Shown piece by piece: positions 1 to 13,200 of a stretch of DNA of 64,000 bases. This stretch comes from Caenorhabditis remanei (taxonomy: Eukaryota; Nematoda; Chromadorea; Rhabditida; Rhabditidae). Position numbers and translations under genes: made by a program. The DNA lies in contig NC_071330.1 in NCBI RefSeq assembly GCF_010183535.1, positions 10,397,717 through 10,461,716 on the forward strand, written 5' to 3'. Position 1 is the first letter of the stretch; each line of letters begins with the position of its first letter. The notes below the pieces were generated by a model. It was not told the origin of the DNA and did no database searches. It was given only the letters and a program-made list of their open reading frames with translations.

Positions 1-3000
1 TTTTTACTTTTTTTACACCGGAAACTTGATGCTCTTCCCATTTCTCCGTTTATTTGCATACACTTTTAAGGTTGTAACGTCTAAAAAAGTATAAAGTTGT
101 ACACGTTCAAAAAAAGTTTTTTGATGATATGATAATTGAATTCTCTAAAAAAAGCAGACGACGACGATTTTAGTTGACAGCAAACAACTTTGAATAATAT
201 TTTGGTAAATAAATGGAGAGGAGGAGCTGATAGAAGATAGATAAGAAACAGAAACGATCAAAGTTTTCTTCTCGAATTTTAAGTAATTATTAAATTTAAA
301 AAAGAAAAAGATGATAAGAAAGTAGAAGTGCTGATGATGGAAAAAGAGTAAATAAACAAGAATAGGAAAGAGAAAACTGTGAAGTTAGTTAGTTCAAAAT
401 TGGTGGGCATGAGGTGGAAATTTCAGAAAATATGAAAAAATAGAGCATGCCATCGATTCAAAAATATAAAATAGAGGGCTTAAAAGTAGATTATGGTCAG
501 AGTTAAAGGGTGGGGTGTGAAAGAATTTCAGAATTGCTTTTTGTTAAATGAAAACTGATGGCTTCGGGAGCAAGGCAACAGCAATTTGAAAATGTTTGGA
601 CTTTTTTTTTGTATGTTGCGGAGGTGTTCGAAAATGTTTTATAAAATAGAAAAGTCAATAAAGCCTAAAAAGTTTCAAAAACTTTGTAAAGTATCTGAAA
701 TGGAAAGAATCTGAGAACAGTAATTGATATATCCTACCCCAGAAACCAGAGAAAAAGAGAAAGTAGACATCTAAAACTAGGGACAGAATAGAGATGAAAG
801 TCTATAAAACTTCAAATGACTGTCTATTTCCCTCATTTAGTGGAGTATGATTAACTGATTAATCAATTGAAAAACGAGGGGGCGAGACGAAAACTGCCGA
901 GATAACAGGGGGGAGTGACGTGGCAATCAGATGAGGTGATTGTCGGTCAGTGTTTCAAATGGACAACACCTATAGACTACCACAAAAGAAAAAGAAGAAG
1001 AAGGGCAAATGAAAAGTTAAACTGGGTGGAGTAAAACGGCTATAAATTAATGAACAGAAACAAAAGAAAGTCTTCTTCTTCATCTTCTTCATTTCTTGAC
1101 TTGAGAAAGAGTGTGTGTTTCGCCGAAAACACGATTCATCTCTGTGATCAGTCAGGACCCTGACAAGTGGAAATAGTTCACAAATTAAAGAGATTTAGAC
1201 ATATTACAGCAGAAACATGGAAAGATTTGGAAGCAATTCGTACTTGAAGGGTCACTAAGTGTATTAGTGATTATGATGGGTAAAAAAAGAAGAGAATTCG
1301 AATTTAATGATTCTGAAAAAGAGATAAGTTTCCGGTGGGGGCAGAAGAAAGACAGATGTCCGGCGAGATTATGAACACTTTCTCACTTTTTCATTCTCTC
1401 CGATTCTCTTCTTCTTCTTTGTTCGAAAACTTTCAACATCTGGCGCCCTCCTATTCCATAATTATTCGTTCATGTGACGACGACCGAAAGCTTAATTGCT
1501 TTATGACCTCCGACTAGATTTTTCATGCTTTTTGTGACGTGGAGTGAAGAAAAAAGAAGAGACAACTTTCCCCCAAATAACCTTAGTTTGAGAAAATAAA
1601 TGAAGTGTATTAGGTCAAGTCAATAAGAATTACATCTTATGAAGTGAAAGAATAATTGGACTCAGAAAGAGAAAAGGGGTCAGAAAGGAAGTCATTGTGT
1701 ACTAAATACGCGTCAGATCCTATCGGAACAGCTGTTTTCAGTTGTGTCTCCTCGTCTACCGCAAACTGACCTCTAAAACTTTTCCGCAATTCGAAGGGGA
1801 AGAAAAAGAAAACTGATTCATCTAATAGTTTAGGAAAAGAAGGGGGATTTAAATATATTTCCATTTTCTGGGTATTCTGAGTCATTGGATGAGGTTATAA
1901 AATTGACAATAAGGGGCGGGCAAGAAACATTTGAGAAGAGCTTCGACCTTCTCAGAAAATGGAGAGAGATTCAGGCAAGTTTTGGAAAAGGAAACTTTGG
2001 TCTGAAGCGAAAAAAGAAAAAAAATGTTGCAAAGTGTGTATATAGTAGCATCAATCTCCGAAAATATTCAAGCACGCATAATAATAATACGGGCGCTCTC
2101 TTCTCTTGCATAACTGATATTCTATACACATATGGTTATGAATAGAATCTTCTTCTGGGACACTTCTCTCTCGTTTTTCATTCCTTTCCGCGTTCCCTCT
2201 GTCAGCAAACACATCGTACCGCATCACCCCACCGTAAGTCTCGGATTGAAGAAAAGTACACAGTGAGGGAACATTCGAACAAACACACTTGGAATGTTGC
2301 CAAGAAAACTTTGGAAAAACGAAAGAAGAATCGAATTCGGAGGTCCGTTTTTGGTAGGTGTCTCACTGATTCAAGGTCATTTTACGAAGCGGAGAGGAGC
2401 GTCGGAGGCGTCGGCGGTCAATCAATCTGTCATGGAGAAGGGCTACGGCCAAGACAACGACGGCGACCACAGAATATGTTGAAAAAAAAGAACAAGATCA
2501 CGCACCGAAGAATCTAGGCCATTCGATGAGAACATGGTACCACCTGGAGCACGGATTTCGAAACAGAGGGGATAATGATATGACGTGGAAAGAGACGAAC
2601 GGTCAATAGGAAATGACGTTTGGTTTGGTCATAAGATGGATTAGAACCCACCGGCCAATGTGGACATTATGACGAATGGCGGAGAAAACGCGACCGCCAG
2701 AAACCGAAGCTGCTAACTAGGGTATTAGGTTCTAAGAAGGAGCGGAAAGACAAGATTCACTTTTTATGGAAATACAGACACACAGATAGACACTTGAAAT
2801 GGAAAGAAAAGAATGAAGCTTTTTTGGGTTTCAAAAGTACCGACATATTTTCATCGAATAACGGAAGAAGGTGGAAACAACTGTTCATGACCCACTCAAC
2901 CCATTCACCTCTTCCTTTTTCAATTGACCGGTTCTCAAGTATCTAAAACTGAAATAATGGACAATTGTGAGTGAGACAAGAGGTGAAACGGTGAAAAGAG

Positions 3001-6000
3001 AAAATGGAAAGTCATGACATGATGAGAACACATATTACTACTTTTCTGAATATATTCCGGCCGATACCAAACGGAAGTAATACGAGAGGAGGCGACGACG
3101 TGGAACGATTTGGGAAAGTAAAGAACTAATCGGATTGTGGGCGTTCAGAAGGGGCCAAAGGGATGGGAGTGGGTGGGAACTGGGGAAGAACTAGATACTG
3201 CGCGGTAAACTTCACGTTCGTCTTTGCACTTTTTCTCGCTTCCCCCCGGAACCACCGTGTTTTTTTGTGGTTTCCGTTAAGGGAAAAATGGCTAACTGTA
3301 CGAAATGTACAATATAATTTTGGAAAGTAAAGGAAAAAGCAGAAAGAAGAACGAGAAATAGATGAGAAACTATTTCCCGTAGTTTATTAGTTTGTGGTGT
3401 TGTGGTCAAGGGCGTGTCCAGTTATATAATGCCATAAATGTCTCATTTTTTTCTTTGAAAATTTATTGGCGGAATCCATCGTTTAATTAACTTCATAGAT
3501 TTCTATTTAGGTTAACTATGATAACCTAGTTAGTCTGTAATTTTCAAAAAATTTCATCTTACTGAATCTTCCATGAACTGGATCTTCTGGAAACGAGCAA
3601 TTTGAAATTCAAAGTGCTCTTCGATTGAGCTAGAAATAATTTATCCTACAAAATTTTGAAAATGGATCTACTAAAAATTCTAAAATTGGTTAGGACCAAT
3701 AACTAAGACAGATATCAAATCTTATGGAATCAAAATGATCTGAATATAAGGTTTTCAATGTGAAACACTTTCCTGGGCAAATAAAATCATTAGACTATTC
3801 AGAAAGTTGATTTTTGAGATTCTACAGCTCTGTTTATATGAACATGTGATCCAATCCGAACGGTCAATATTCAAAAAAAAAGGAAAAATATGTACTTCTA
3901 GAAGACTTTTCCTCCAGTGAAACAAGAGAAACAACTAGTCGTCACGCATTGGTGGAAAACGAGAAAAAGAATACAAAAAAGGAAAAAAAAGGAGAAACAA
4001 CCGTAACTACCACATACATACATACAAAACCGCAAAAAGATTACAGGTTTGACTAGGAAGAAAAGAGAAAAGAATATTCAAGAAGGTAAAAGAAAGATGG
4101 CTTCTTACTGGACGAGACGCCTTGTTTCTCTTTTTCCAAGCGGTTAGCACCAAGCGGACGGCGAGCGCTCTCGTGCGTGAGCGCATAAACAGAAATAGTA
4201 GAGGAGTTGAGGAGAATCGAGTTATTTGAAACACGCCCCATCATCACACCGGACGGAACGGCAAACGCTTGAAACGGTATACGCCCGTAAACCGCACGCG
4301 CACACTTTTTGTTTAGAGGAATGCTCGAGAAGCTCCTTTTTTTGCTCTTTTACGCCAAAGACACGTGGAGAAAATCATCGAATTACGTTTGGCAAGTTGG
4401 GTGTGTGTAAAGAACGTTCAGAAACTAGACAGCTTAATTAATATAAAAGTGAAGGTGTGGTTTATCAGAGGAAATGTCAAAAGACGTTCTGATAATAGAA
4501 GAGAAAGACAAATATAGATATGTCATTACAGCTGAGAAGAGGCATCAATCAAGAATAGTTCGTTTGAAATAGAATGTTCTAAACAAGCCGACTTGATGAA
4601 AGAAATGAAATCTTCTTATGAGAATCTTAAGCTTTTCAAACAATTAGTTTCAAATTCCTACTGTAGTTGGCTTATCAGAATCAGACGTTTTAGGTTTGCT
4701 CTACTCAAAAAGTAGAAAAGCTTCGTACTGAAAACCCCCAGAAAACGTAAACCTGTTTGGTTGATAATTGAGAAATATCATTTTCTGAAGTTGAGCAAAA
4801 AATGTCAAAGTTCAGTTTTTCTACGCTGGATCATATCGGATTAAACCTTCTTCCCCCCGTGGAATCTTCTTCTTCTTCGTCCCATTCGTGCCGCCCGAAA
4901 CCTTTTGCCGTTTACATCCTCTAATCACTCAATGTGTGTGTGATGAGATATATGATAGTGCTTGACGTTGATTCCACTCTCTTTTCACTTGTAATCGAGC
5001 GTCCGGCTGTTCACTTTTCTCTCAACATGTTTCTGCTAAAGACGCCAACTGCAATGAAGCCGACAACCGAAGAAACTGCGAACGAAAAACAAGAGAGAAA
5101 GAGAGAAAGTTGAGGAGGATTGTATGGGGCGAGAACTAAGAACAATTAGGATTTGAGAAGATGATGAAAAAAGAAGAATCAGATGAGAAACATCAGAAGT
5201 AGATCAAAGAGAAACATTAGGGACAAGCAGGTGTTAGTGAGATGGGGTACTGTATTTCAATCTGAACCATGAAGATGAATTAGGGTCAGATTCATCTGGA
5301 TCAGTTTGACACATTTTGGAAGATTTTGAATATAAACACATTTGAAGGTAAATCTCTGTTTCGACAAATAACAACTATCTGAATTTGGGGAAGAGTCAGA
5401 TGATCTGTGCACTTCAAAAAGAACTAGAACTCATCATGATTTCCCAAAACTAAAAATGGAAACATTAAACGAAAATCTGAGATAATCAGGATTTACTGCA
5501 GAACTGTTCCTACTGTTGAGTTCGGAATTGGAAAATGTTTAGATTTTAAAAACAAGTGAAAACTGGGCCATCGTTACATTTGTGAATCTTTCATATACAT
5601 TTTAGGCTACAAATCAAAATGCCTATATACAAATCTGGAAATCAAATGTTTTGGCTCTCTTTAAAATAGACGACATCCTGAGAAGAATTCGATGATGGAA
5701 TTCGTTTTCTGAGCAGTCACATGACCAAATTCTTCTAAATCTTCTGAACTTTTAGAATTCTTTCTTCTTCTTCTTCTTTCCTAAACTCAATTATATAATC
5801 GTGTCACTTTTTGTTCCATTTCCTACAAAAAACCAACAAAAAAGAGCAAAAAAAGAGAAGATGTCGTACTCAATCCTTAGTGTCAAACAAAAAACAACCA
5901 AAATATTATCCACCAGAGAGATCTCATCCTCTTTTTTCCTTCCAAAACTACTATATACTCTTCGGTCGAAAAATCAAGAAGTGTCGAAACCTGATAGTCG

Positions 6001-9000
6001 TTTATCCGTTTGAAGAAGGAAAAAAGAGGAAGAGATGAAGGAGAAAAAGTTAGTATATGTATGTGGATATTGATGTTTGAATATTTCATGAACAGAACAG
6101 AACATAAATGAGACAATCACACAGCGGGTAGTCCCAGTTATCAAAGAAAATCAAGTGAAATGACGGGAAAAAGAAGATGCAAATTGCACGAAATGCATGA
6201 AGATAGTCAACAGCTGATACGAGAATGAGCTCTCGTAGAAGAAAAAGAAAGAAGAAAATGAGAAGAAAAGAAGAAGAAATTGAAAAGAAAATGAGGCCAG
6301 ATTTTAGTCGTAAACGAGAAGGAAGGAAGATTACACGAAAATTGGGTTCATGACAGATATTGAGTGCTAACCAACCCAATAAACCCAGTAAGACTCTTTT
6401 TTTTAACGTGTGAATCTAGTTTCGTTTAGAAAAAGACATAATTATACTAATCAATTGAGCCTTTGTTGATTTTATGTTTAGAAGGGTATTTGTATCCAGG
6501 TAAACGATTGGAACTCTTTGCTGAAGGGACAATTCCATTTTGGGAACTACAGTAACTCGAACAATAACACTGTTGTGGAAGTTAACTGGTAAGCGAACTG
6601 GTAAGCGAAATTTGTTTGAATCAAACTATTAGACACGCTAAAACCTTCTTCTCAGAACTGAAAAAACATACATATAGTCCTACGTTCTTCATTTCTGTTA
6701 AAACTGAGCCTGAATCAGCTAAATGTCGGTTTTCTTGCTCTAGAAAAGTCAAAATATTCGGCTCTGCATTATCGAAAGTTTTCACTGTGGGAACTTTTAC
6801 TAAGTACAGTAGCGATCATAGGTGAGTACACCTGCATACTTTCATATGTATCTCAGCTGAAATAAGTCCGTTTTGCATAAACTTTTTTTTCAAAGATAGC
6901 TGAAACATTCAGCAATACGAAAATCGGTTTTTTGAAATAGTTCCAATTTTGATTTTTTTTGATAATCGATTTTTCCTGATCGTGATTTGAAAATTCAAAA
7001 AAAAAACTTTTTATTTTTCTCTTGGAGTTATTGAGTTTTTAATGTCAAAATGTTGGAAAACACTCAAATAAACAAAAAATTATGTTGAATCCGCATTCTA
7101 CTTTTTGAGCATCGTGCCACAGCTCCAGAAGTCAAAAGTCGCGCCCTCGGGAAAATCATCAGCACTCTTCAAAAAATGCTTCAAATTAGTCGAAACATGT
7201 ACCAACATGTGTGTCTTGAGTTTTTCTACAAATAAATATTAAAAAGTTACAATTTTAGAAAAATAATTTTTCAAATTTTTTTCACTCAAAGATTATTTTG
7301 ATTCCCATTTTTTCCTAATTTCCGATATTTTCTCGCTATAAAACAAAGAAAGAATGCAGAAATGTCTTTGATTACGTGTGGAGAAACACTTTGAATCCTG
7401 TTTGTGAGACGTATGCTCGTTTTATAGCGAGAAAATATCGGAAATTAGGAAAAAATGGGAATCAAAAAAATCTTTGAGTGAAAAAAATTTGAAAAATTAT
7501 TTTTCTAAAATTGTAACTTTTTAATATTTATTTGTAGAAAAACTCAAGACACACATGTTGGTACATGTTTCGACTAATTTGAAGCATTTTTTGAAGAGTT
7601 ATGATGATTTTCCCGAGGGCGCGACTTTTGACTTCTGGAGCTGTGGCACGATGCTCAGAAAGTAGAATGCGGATTCAACATAATTTTTTGTTTATTTGAG
7701 TGTTTTCCAACATTTTGACATCAAAAACTCAATAACTCCAAGAGAAAAATAAAAAGTTTTTTTTTGAATTTTCAAATCACGATCAGGAAAAATCGATTAT
7801 CAAAAAAAATCAAAATTGGAACTATTTCAAAAAACCGATTTTCGTATTGCTGAATGTTTCAGCTATCTTTGAAAAAAAAGTTTATGCAAAACGGACAGAC
7901 TTCAGCTGAGATACATATGAAAGTATGCAGGTGTACTCACCTATGATCGCTACTGTATATTTTATAAAAATTAAAAGACAATCAGCGGAAAACTGGAAAT
8001 CCTGGACTTCTCACTAATGAAAAACTACACAAACTCTTCAATTCAACCCCATCGTTTTATCCTTTTTCAGATTGCTCTTTCTATTCCCAGACGTCTCCCA
8101 AAAGTACAATTTCTGCATGTGACAAAATGGTTCGAACATCATTTTTGGAGTTTTCCCCTTTTCTATTTCTGTTCCAAAAAAGGCGAAAACTAACAAAGCT
8201 GGCAAAATACTACGTCAATTTTTGAACTTCCTGCTCTTTCCAGGTTCTCTTGAATTCCCAAAAGAGCAATTCTCAAATTCTACACATGACTCATTTTACT
8301 CACGTTTTTGACTCTTTTTTTGTTGAAAAAACACTCCGATTTGGGAAGTGAACAAGGGAAATGGTCCAGTTGGTAACCTGGTTTTCGAGTGCATCTTGAT
8401 CTCTTTTCGATTCCCAAAAGGATTCAGAATAAGTGCAAATCTTGGCGTGTGACTAGAGTTCATCTAAAAGAAGGAGAAGAAGAAGAATGAGAATACAAAA
8501 AAGAGATTCTCGTTGTCTCTTCAGAATCAAAAATTAGTTTGGGTTGAGCTAAAGTGCACGTTGTTCGAGTGGCTCCTCAACAACTGGGACCTCTTTTCAA
8601 ATATACACTCTCATCAAAAAACATTGAAAGGGGCAGTCCGCAAGATCCTCACTCGTAAAGTGACCACATCAAAGACGAAAAAAAAAGAAGGAAAAAAAAT
8701 CGTATAGATGTCTTCTAAATGTCAGAAAAAAAGCATATCGAGAGAACAGAGAAGACGAAGAAATCGAGTGAAAGGCAAGGGGAATACTCAAGTGTCCGGA
8801 AATGGGGAGTGGTCAAGAAGATCTGGAAGAAAAAGAGAAATGTAGGGAAGAAAAAGGGAAAAAACAATAGGAAATGGGATAGTTCAAATTTTGATAATCA
8901 AAAAACAAAAAAGGTTTTCTTCAGGAACTTTAATGTCGTTTCTAGAGTTATGGTAAAGCTTATTTTTCAGTATGTTCTATTTATACACCGGAGCTGGCGT

Positions 9001-10227
9001 GCCTTCGGCTGTTATTTCACCCAGTAGTCCAGGAAGGGAGGGGTCTAATGTTATCAATGACGAAAACTCATTCTTAGATTCGAGCATTCCATTGACCGAA
9101 AAAATATGAAAAAAATTCGGAAGTGATAAGAGAAAAGAGTGAGGTATTTGATGTCTATCTTGGAAAAGTTTGACGTAATCGGAACAGTTGCAATAATCTT
9201 GGGAGTGGTTATTCTGAAAAAAGTTAGTCAGCTAAAAATAATTTGAGGTGTGGTTGGTTTCTGAACTGTTCGAGGAACTTGAAATCGCCAGATGGATTGA
9301 ATAGCATGATTTCTGAAATTGAACAACTGAGGACAGTTGGATATTCATTTCTGGGAGTACGCAGCTTTGAGGGTACTCCATTTTTAATCGCCTTTTTCTG
9401 ATGCTCCTACAAATCAAAAAGAGTAATAAAACTTCCTTTTTCCTCACTTTTTCAGAACTTTGCGGGAGAATCTGAGCTCGAAAAAATAATTTGAAACTCA
9501 CCTAATAACTTTAACCTTATTGTTCGTTCGAGAAACGTGTTTCAACAAATCTTATTTTTTCAAATGTGCTATTCGAACTGCTTGACCTTTGCAGAACATT
9601 GTTCGACCAAGTATCGCTCGTTCTGATCCATCATTCGAAGATGTTCCAAAAAAGACTCGTGACCATTTGTAGCTGTTTGATACTCAAATGGCAACAAAAA
9701 GCAGACATTTCTGATGTGATGTCAGACAAGAAAAAACAAGTCTCACATTAAAAGTGTTCCCAAAGGATTAGTGAGATATTATATTTCCATTATTATGTGC
9801 ATTTGATTTTAAAAGAAACAAAGAACAAAGTTAGTCGTAGTATTCATTTACAAATGTTTTAACGGGGGATATCTTTAAATTTTAAAAACGACAAAGAGAG
9901 ATAAAGAGATGACCCGCGTTTTGGTCAACAAGTCATTAAAATATGCTAGAGAAACAAGAAAAGAATAAAGATTTGAATAGATTGGGACAGTTGAAATTGT
10001 ACTTTGTACACACATCGAGTGTAGTGATATCGTCGGGATGAATTGTATCTACTGATCGTATTATTCGGTCAAAACAAATTAGTAATAATTTATAGCTTTA
10101 AAAAGTGATCCCGGTTACAGATTCTGAGCAATTTTCGGGATGTGTCGTGGACGGGAAGAATTAAAGAGCGTCTATGGGTAAAAGTGAAAATGAGATATGA
10201 ACAGAAAGATCGAATTGGTTAATTCTA
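1..10227. other. Long gene-free region (intergenic or very long intron)
   Basis: I find no convincing exon in this 10.2 kb on either strand. The open frames are short, low-complexity (Lys/Glu/Arg- or Phe/Leu/Ser-rich, from purine or pyrimidine runs), and lack paired splice sites with consistent phase. Base composition is AT-rich, with strongly purine-biased stretches on the plus strand at roughly 1-1,350, 3,900-4,100 and 8,700-8,900. A relatively GC-rich patch lies near 4,130-4,370. The only strong structure is the palindromic element at 6,807-7,955. The region lies beyond the 3' end of the GKAP-type gene on the minus strand, so it could be spacer or part of the upstream region of a gene to the left. 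Confidence 0.6.
6807..7955. mobile_element. 1.15 kb near-perfect palindromic element flanked by TA
   Basis: The left arm (about 6,807-7,344) and right arm (about 7,419-7,955) are inverted copies of each other over some 537 bp with few mismatches, separated by a 74-bp loop. The ends read CAGTAGCGATCATAGG and its complement, and both are flanked by TA (6,805-6,806 and 7,956-7,957). A TA duplication with ends beginning CAGT is typical of Tc1/mariner-type elements. No transposase frame is present, so this is a non-autonomous fold-back/MITE-like insertion. Arm similarity this high suggests a recent insertion or ongoing arm conversion. Placement in Tc1/mariner rests only on the TA and the terminal bases. 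Confidence 0.85.
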
Positions 10228-13200
10228 TTAGCATTCTTCGGATGCTCCTAACACTGGCTCTTCTTGGTTTTTCGCCTTCATTTTTTGGCGCATCTGAGCA
10301 CGCATTTCCGCTCTCCTCTGCTCGGCAAGTGCTTTCTGAAAATATGCATTTTTGTTTTAATTTTTCTCTCAATTAGCCTATACGATTGGTTCTAGTAACC
10401 TCTATTTCAACAGCTCCCAATATTTTTATTTACTAAAATAATATTTGTGTACATTCTTTCTAGAAAATTCCAAAATCTCATATACGACTACATTCCCACG
10501 AATGACAAGAAAACAAATTTACCTGCTCAGCTAACTTTTTCTTGGTTTCTTCTGATACGATTGGAGTAACTTTCTTCGTTATCAAAAGCCTTGGTTTTGT
10601 TGTTTTAACTGTAGTATCGGCAACATCTACTTCTTCTTCGACAGCACTCGGATCCCAATTAGCCGCTCGATACTTCTCAACTTTTGTGAACTCTTTCATG
10701 ATTCCCTTCAACTCCATATCGATTGTCATCCAGAAACCCTCCAAGTCTTGAACGGTCACTGGCATTGGATCGTCTGCAATTGGATTCTGGAAATTAATCT
10801 CATTACCACTTGTTCCATAAAATGCAATAAAGACATACAATGTTCTTTTCTATCAATTCGTTGAATTTCGAGAACTTTTTTCTGACCAAAAGATGCGCGT
10901 TTCCGTGTGCTGCTCGCAAAGATTCCTGACACTTTTCAGGGAAATCGTCAGCATGTTCAAGATCTTTGCTCGCTACATCCATCTTCGCTTTTAAATCTGC
11001 CTTCACTTTATCGTGAAGACGTCTGAACTCATGTGCATCTGATGGTGTTGATGTTGTCACTTCCTGTTCATCTTCTTTAGTGTCTTTCAGAATTTCAACA
11101 TTCCGTTTCGAACTTGCAGGTGATGATCCGGAGATTCCACTGTCAGATTCTGCATCTGTTGTCGATATTTTCAAATTCGATTCTTCAACACTTTTTTCCT
11201 CGTCATTTCCATTAGCATCCTTTTTCAGATCGATCTCATCGAACACCTGAAACATCCCATTCAAAAACTGATACTATATTCTTACCAATAAAACCAAACG
11301 TATTTTTTCTTCAATACTTACCGGCTGCTGGTTAATAATAAACTTGTGTGGTTCAATGTTCTCTACACCATCTTTTTCATTCTTATGAGCACTACAAAGA
11401 TCCAACTGATCGAATTTACTTATAAGATCTCTTATAGGTTGGGGCGTCGAGACATGGTTGCCCATCTCGTTTTGAAGAAGAGAGTTTAGTCGATTGTTAT
11501 GTTGTGGAGGGATCGGTGTGAGACTGCAAAATGATCGAGATTAATGAAACTGGTTACCGCTTGAAAATAATGAAAGTTCACATTTGTGACGTTTCATAAA
11601 ATAGGTTTGATGAGCCAATTAATAGAATTTTTCGAAAAATAAACTCTCATTTTTATCAGTGAATGTCGTAGCGACGTTAAAAAATGAAGTGATTCGTACT
11701 GGAGAAGGAGGAGTAGGAGGAGAAAGAAAGTCAAAAGAGAAAATGAGAGAAAATATCGGGAGAGAAAAGAAACGACAACAGGCGGTATGGTGATGGTGGT
11801 AGTAGTGGTCATCGAGAAAATGTATCCATCACTGACATATTATGATACATTTCTCCAGGTAAACGCCTTGTGTCGTCTCCTACTACCGCCTGGAGGAAGT
11901 CAACACAACAAGAAATAGACGGGAGCGGAACCGAAAAGCGCGAGAACGAGGTGAAGAAAAATGGGAAAAGGGCAAACACACGGGCACGCTTATCATGAAA
12001 AGGAACGAGAGAAAGGCTAACCGAAATCGTGCTTGCGATTAGAGGATATCCTCTATGACTTTCTGAGTATCCGGAGAAAGAAAAAGAAAAATATGAAAGA
12101 GAAAAAGTAATATTTGGGAGAAGACGGAAACAATATGAACGTTGGTACCTCCACTCCCTGGTCACTAACTGTAGGTCATCAAAAGAATCGCAAGCAATGA
12201 AAGGACGGTCGAATGATTTCACAAAGCGTTTGGGTTGATATTTGTATTAACAAACATACACCCAAATGCAAACACAACATGGCCCTCTGGCTGACCAACA
12301 TAGTTATTAATCTGGCGGGTATAATCCTATTGTAGAAGTGAAAATTCGGACAACTTTTCGGGAAGAAAAGAAAAGAAATTTAACAATGGCCCAAGCAGGA
12401 AATCTGTTGAGATTAGCATCTAGATCGGTTCGATTTGAAGAATAAAGAGGAGGTCAGCTACCGATTCGGTTGTCGGATTAAGTGCCCGTCGTGGTTATCG
12501 AAATAATAATCATAAATTAATAGAGAATGAGAAATAGCGATTATAATGAACTATGAGAAAGGCGGAATTCAATTCTTGTAAGATTTGGATATCGTCGGAA
12601 TTGACTTGGAGGTAGGGATGTTGCGGGCGGCCTTCGCCTTCACGCTGCGCCAGCTTCATTTCCCAATAAGGCGAAAAATACCGCATTCATTTCCAAGACA
12701 GGCGATTTTCGCCTGTTTAGTTTTTTTCTCGCAGGTTTTCATTACCGCTTTTCATTTTTTGGCAAGCATTTTTTACGCTTTTTGAAATTAATTTCTACAC
12801 AAAATTAGAAAAAAATAGCATTTTTTTACCACTGGGAAATGAAACGCGTCAAAAATTTACGTTTTAAAATCAGGCGAAGGCGGCCTTCGCCGGAAATGAA
12901 AAAGGCGAAGGCCGCCTTCGCCTGAAATTGAAGCGGCAAATATCGCCGTCGGCGAAAATGAAAAAGGCGAAGGTTACCGTAAAACGCATTTTTAACATCC
13001 CTACTTGGAGGAGTGGATCGACTACTGAAATATGACCATCTGGCGGAAAGAAAAGGTCGAAACATTGGTTAAACTCGGAATTAATTCATCTGTCAGTGAG
13101 GGAAACGATTGTATTGTATATGGGGATAGAATCGAGTCAATGCAGCAAGGCCAACCCAAACAGCATATTCTATTCGTAGACAAATGGATTTATAGGAATT

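Noticed and set aside
6086..6379. 97-codon Phe/Leu-rich minus-strand frame resembling a membrane protein
   Set aside because: The hydrophobicity is an artefact of a GAA/AGA-rich plus strand read backwards (TTC/TCT codons).
8719..9027. 102-codon Lys-rich frame
   Set aside because: It follows from a purine-rich tract and shows no domain, splice sites or Kozak-like context.
12826..13065. 79-codon frame within the hAT-like MITE
   Set aside because: It is composed of the element's inverted GGCGAAGG units and is not a transposase.
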